A stretch of DNA of 9,112 nt from assembly GCA_030673345.1 (NCBI GenBank), contig DAOVJH010000033.1, positions 1 through 9,112 on the forward strand, in the 5' to 3' direction. Below, piece by piece: positions 6,079 through 9,112 of the stretch. The DNA comes from Pseudomonadota bacterium. GTDB taxonomy: Bacteria; Pseudomonadota; Gammaproteobacteria; SZUA-229. How positions within the stretch are numbered: position 1 is the first letter of the stretch; each line of letters starts with the position of its first letter. The position numbers and the translations under genes were made by a program. The notes below the pieces were generated by a model that saw nothing but the letters and a program-made list of their open reading frames with translations, had not been told where the DNA came from and did not search any database.

Positions 6079-6402
6079 ATGAACGTTTCACTAGAGTCAT
6101 TCCCAAATGCACCTGCTGACTGGGACATTAATACAGCGGAAGAAACCGCAAAAACCGACGGCGTAAACATGAGCGATGACCATTGGGATCTGGTCCGGGC
6201 GCTACAGGAATATTATCGTAAAGTTGATTTTCCTAATCTTCGCCAGATAAAAGATGCACTCGAAGAAAAATTTCATTCGCGTGGCGGTATGAGATACCTG
6301 TATCAGATCATACCCGGCGGACCGGTGGCCGAAGGCTGCCGCCTGGCAGGGTTAAACGTGCCGCCAGGCGCAATTGATAAATCGTTTGGCAGTACTGCTT
6401 AG
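6079..6402 (+). CDS. DsrC/TusE-family sulfur relay protein lacking the penultimate cysteine
   Basis: The 107 residues match DsrC/TusE length and layout: the DDHWDLVRALQEYYRK helix block (34-48), a LRQIKDALEEKF helix, RYLYQIIPGGPVAEGC, and the C-terminal arm CRLAGLNVPPGAIDKSFGSTA. DsrC carries sulfur as a persulfide or trisulfide between a penultimate cysteine (CysA) and an upstream one (CysB), handing it to or from DsrAB and DsrMK. TusE keeps only CysA and serves tRNA 2-thiolation. Here CysB is present (C87), but the residue 11 positions on, where CysA belongs, is Ala98, and the arm is extended by eight residues. It therefore fits neither canonical class and may be a regulator or single-thiol carrier. 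The start is secure (AGGAG about 7 bases upstream). It closes the plus-strand row and is followed by a strong hairpin. Confidence 0.93.
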   Translation: MNVSLESFPNAPADWDINTAEETAKTDGVNMSDDHWDLVRALQEYYRKVDFPNLRQIKDALEEKFHSRGGMRYLYQIIPGGPVAEGCRLAGLNVPPGAIDKSFGSTA

Positions 6403-6409
6403 TTAAAAT

Positions 6410-6448
6410 GAAATGTATACGGAGATGTCACGTCTCCGTATACATTTC
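6410..6448 (+). terminator. Perfect 16-bp hairpin after the DsrC homologue
   Basis: GAAATGTATACGGAGA (6410-6425) pairs perfectly with 6433-6448 around the 7-base loop TGTCACG, starting 7 bases after the stop codon. A U-run does not follow at once; TTTTT comes about a dozen bases later. It is likely a transcript 3'-end or RNA-stabilising structure, readable from both strands. A protein-binding palindrome is a weaker alternative. Confidence 0.65.
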
Positions 6449-6465
6449 TAATCAAGGCCCTTTTT

Positions 6466-6491
6466 AAAAAAGGCACTGAAATATCAGCGCC
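6466..6491 (-). terminator. Intrinsic terminator of the PPi-PEPCK-family gene
   Basis: Read on the minus strand, GGCGCTGA and TCAGTGCC form an 8-bp stem with one G-U pair around a TATT loop, directly followed by TTTTTT. This is a standard rho-independent terminator about 30 bases after the stop at 6521. Confidence 0.85.
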
Positions 6492-6520
6492 TCTATAAAA
6501 AATGACTCCAGCTTTTATTT

Positions 6521-9112
6521 TTACTGGCGATGAATCCAGTCTGCACCCAGAGTACCTTGCAGACGCTCAAGATAACTATCACTGTTAACCCATTCAAGCA
6601 TCTGTTCAGCTTTTTCCATCTGGTCCTGCAGCTCAGCCCACAGGTCCGTCACTGACTCATTGATCTCATCCATTTTCTGCTCGACATAATTTCGGTTCAT
6701 CTTCCATAAAGCCGCATCACGCTGCTGCTTTATCGTCAACCGCTCCTTATACCAGTCACTCGCTAGCAGGTACTCCAGGGTAAACATCTCTCGGATAGAA
6801 GGGTCATCGATGGTCTTACCTTCATACTGGCCTTCTGCCATTACATACAGCACTGCTTGTAACGGTGGGCAGGCATCATTGATAGAACCATCTTCGATAT
6901 AAGCCCTGGCCACTTTTTGCTGCGCCTCGACGATGTTATTGATACCATCGATATACGCATCCATACCCTGTGTCTCCGGACGCAACATCTCCTCATCAAA
7001 AACGATAGTCGGGCTGTCAAATACTTTTCCAAAAAATGCGTGTACAAATTTTTCGGTTATCCGGTAACCGAGACGGCTGCCATGTACCATTTCACCTTCG
7101 TGCTCAAAATCTTCTATTTTTTCCAGGTGACCATTTTCGATCAGGTAACGTGGGTCACGATCTTTAATCGGCAGTCGGCACCAGATCTCAGGAATCAGCA
7201 TACTGATATCATGATCAACCCTTCGCTTCTCACCGATATAACCAGCCGCAGAAGAGTACCCTGCATAATCACACAGGATAAATGATACTAAGGCATTGTT
7301 TAGATCGGCCGTCGTCGACAGGGCGTTAAAAGGCCCTTTTGTCAACGCGCCTTCCGTACCTGCGCCGGTTGTTGATGGCGACTTACCCGTCAGGCTGCAG
7401 ATCAGATCCATAAACAATTCTGGCAGCTCCTGATAGTGGATCGGGTTAAATACTGCCAGCGGACGAATACCTGCCTTCTTGTCTACCGGATTATTACGAC
7501 GACCCTGCAGGACAGCGTTTACTGGAAAATGGACCGGCTGGTCTAACGAAAGACCACGTGCCAGACGGACGCCTGCCCGTGCCAGGTATAGATTTCTCGG
7601 GTTCGCCAGGTCGGGCCTCTTTTGAAGATAGCGAACGTTTTTACTCGGCTCGCCATTCACTATGCGTGGATGTGCCGACGATACAAAGTACTCGCCATCT
7701 GAACGGGCAGCTTCACGGATCAGATCCTGCATCGGTTGAGAAAAATCCTGGAAATGGATCGCATCATCGACCAGTTCCTGCGCATCTTTTGCATCAAACG
7801 GTTCAAAGTTTGATATAAAATTATCCGGCCCGGCCAAATCTGCTTCCGTCTGTGTATCGAGCCCGCGGTTGACCGCATCATCTGGGCGCTGGAACAACCG
7901 GTTCTCACAGTTTTTTACCAGCTTGACGCTTGGGTTCTTATAGCGCTCGTTCAGCTCACCTTCGACATAAGATACCGGCACTACGGTCGATGCAGTGATG
8001 TCATCTTCCGTCTGCACTTTTGTCGCCGCGACGAAATCCTGACGTAATTTATAGATCCGCCAGGTACCATCACTGCGTACACCTACACGCAGATAACTGG
8101 TTATTAATTTTCGGCCATCATATTTCAATTCATGTCCGGGGTAACCATTGACCTCGTCTACCGAAAAATGTTTACGCCAGTTTCCTTCCCATTCTGGTTT
8201 ATAAAAACGTTTGATCATATAGACCAACGCCAGGATATACTGCGGAATACCCTCTAACCACTGGTTATATTCATCGGTATAGATCTCAGCGGAAGGTGTT
8301 AGAAGCCTGATCACCGAACCGAGGCTGCGCTCGTTACTCAGAACACCACGGTCGTCATTTTTAGAACTATCACGGCGGCGTTTTGTATAATCATAATTAA
8401 TGATGGCTTCTACCTGCTTCATATTCTCTTCGAAGTCACCGATAAAAACCGGTCCCGAGATCATCGAGTCCTGTATAGATTTAGATATCTCTGATTTACC
8501 ACCACCTGATACGGTGCTTGGTTTATGACAGAAGGTGCCTTCGCCCAGCGTGCCGATCAAACGCCAGCTCGGCGCCTGTGGATGTTTTTGCATGTGCACT
8601 TTAAAACCACTGGGGTATATATAGGTGTGTTTTACCAGTAATTTTATCTGCTGCGAGTCTCCGTCTTTTTTCCAGCTGATGCTCTGCTTCTGCATATCGA
8701 TATGTGCATCTTCAGGAATATAAACAACATCAGGGTAAGTATTATCCAGCGCATAACCTTCGGCTTTAACGGCGATACCGCCATCTAACTGTTTACACAG
8801 GCGGGTAAAGGTATGCCCTGTCATCTCTTCTTCAACTTTTGGCAAATAATAATTACCTAAGTTAAAACGAGGGAAAGCGATCGCGCCGCCTGAGTGTTCT
8901 TCTTCTGCTCCGCCGAACAGGTTTGCTGAATAGCTGATCTGTGATTTTATTTCTTTTTTGCTGTAGCCAAAATAATTGTCAGCAATGATAGTGACGATAA
9001 CACCACTCATATCACGGCAGACCACCTTGAACGCGCCGCCTTCATTATAGAGCTCATCGTCTTTTTTCCAGCACATGCCATCTTTACGCTGGCATTCAGT
9101 CGCGTCGTCATA
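6521..9112 (-). CDS. PPi-type phosphoenolpyruvate carboxykinase family protein (C-terminal ~863 residues, cut by window edge)
   Basis: The frame is open to base 9112, so the ATG at 9076 is internal and the true start is outside. About 863 residues are visible. I recognise the family from remembered block similarity to the ~1,140-residue PPi-PEPCK of Propionibacterium, so roughly 280 N-terminal residues are missing. Counting from the Met at 9076, the blocks are RRDGMCW-like around residue 1 (here RKDGMCW), ADNYFGYSKKEIKSQISYSANL (32-53), GGAEEEHSGGA (55-65), CHKPSTVSGGGKSEISKSI (183-201), RSLGSVIRLLTPS (250-262), KVQTEDDITAST (353-364), QRPDDAVNRG (396-405), FISNFEP (420-426), LTGKSPSTTGAGTEGALTKG (562-581), AGYIGEKRRVDHDISMLIPE (611-630) and EEMLRPE (695-701). 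Such enzymes interconvert PEP + CO2 + Pi and oxaloacetate + PPi without a nucleotide. Most homologues are untested, so PPi use here is inferred. The C-terminus is a predicted coiled coil. Confidence 0.85.
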   Translation of the reverse strand, partial: YDDATECQRKDGMCWKKDDELYNEGGAFKVVCRDMSGVIVTIIADNYFGYSKKEIKSQISYSANLFGGAEEEHSGGAIAFPRFNLGNYYLPKVEEEMTGHTFTRLCKQLDGGIAVKAEGYALDNTYPDVVYIPEDAHIDMQKQSISWKKDGDSQQIKLLVKHTYIYPSGFKVHMQKHPQAPSWRLIGTLGEGTFCHKPSTVSGGGKSEISKSIQDSMISGPVFIGDFEENMKQVEAIINYDYTKRRRDSSKNDDRGVLSNERSLGSVIRLLTPSAEIYTDEYNQWLEGIPQYILALVYMIKRFYKPEWEGNWRKHFSVDEVNGYPGHELKYDGRKLITSYLRVGVRSDGTWRIYKLRQDFVAATKVQTEDDITASTVVPVSYVEGELNERYKNPSVKLVKNCENRLFQRPDDAVNRGLDTQTEADLAGPDNFISNFEPFDAKDAQELVDDAIHFQDFSQPMQDLIREAARSDGEYFVSSAHPRIVNGEPSKNVRYLQKRPDLANPRNLYLARAGVRLARGLSLDQPVHFPVNAVLQGRRNNPVDKKAGIRPLAVFNPIHYQELPELFMDLICSLTGKSPSTTGAGTEGALTKGPFNALSTTADLNNALVSFILCDYAGYSSAAGYIGEKRRVDHDISMLIPEIWCRLPIKDRDPRYLIENGHLEKIEDFEHEGEMVHGSRLGYRITEKFVHAFFGKVFDSPTIVFDEEMLRPETQGMDAYIDGINNIVEAQQKVARAYIEDGSINDACPPLQAVLYVMAEGQYEGKTIDDPSIREMFTLEYLLASDWYKERLTIKQQRDAALWKMNRNYVEQKMDEINESVTDLWAELQDQMEKAEQMLEWVNSDSYLERLQGTLGADWIHRQ

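Noticed and set aside
9074..9076. ATG as the start of the long minus-strand gene
   Set aside because: The same frame continues without stop to the window edge (RKDGMCW is an internal family block), so the gene is cut off, not started here.

Overview
The window looks like a chromosomal segment of a gammaproteobacterium, plausibly a sulfur-oxidising lineage. The evidence is the protein families present: a PykA-type pyruvate kinase, a DsrC/TusE-family sulfur relay protein, a TlpA-like thioredoxin, a small tyrosine/proline-rich exported protein and a two-helix membrane protein of a type I associate with gammaproteobacteria. Base composition is moderate with AT-rich spacers. No phage, plasmid, transposase, CRISPR or RNA gene was seen. 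The genus cannot be named from sequence alone.

Layout. 1-402 has no credible gene. It holds a roughly 200 bp MITE-like element of nested inverted repeats (122-325), lying just beyond the 3' end of a minus-strand cold-shock protein gene (403-606). On the plus strand follow a GNAT acetyltransferase (about 710-1177) and an overlapping small conserved-type protein with a GCSCADDPTP motif (about 1185-1526). This pair converges with a minus-strand pair: an exported protein of unknown function (2070-2672) followed by a TlpA-like periplasmic thioredoxin (1528-2061). That pair diverges, through interleaved promoters, from a small secreted Tyr/Pro-rich protein (2763-3086). The small gene's stop codon overlaps the stop of a convergent pyruvate kinase gene (3083-4546, minus).

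After an AT-rich spacer, three plus-strand genes lie in a row. They encode an unrecognised 165-residue protein (4898-5395), a two-TM membrane protein (5466-6026) and a DsrC/TusE-family protein (6079-6402) that keeps the upstream conserved cysteine but has alanine at the normally essential penultimate cysteine. A perfect 16-bp hairpin follows, then an intrinsic terminator for the opposing gene. That opposing gene (6521 to the window edge, minus) is the C-terminal ~863 residues of what I recognise as a PPi-type phosphoenolpyruvate carboxykinase family protein. Its N-terminus lies outside the window.

How the genes may work together. Pyruvate kinase and the PPi-PEPCK homologue both act on PEP and sit about 2 kb apart on the same strand, so the window carries two PEP-node enzymes. 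The thioredoxin/exported-protein pair suggests periplasmic thiol chemistry. The three-gene row ending in the altered DsrC homologue is the best candidate for an undescribed module, possibly a membrane-linked, single-cysteine sulfur-carrier or regulatory system. That last point is inference from adjacency and residue content only.
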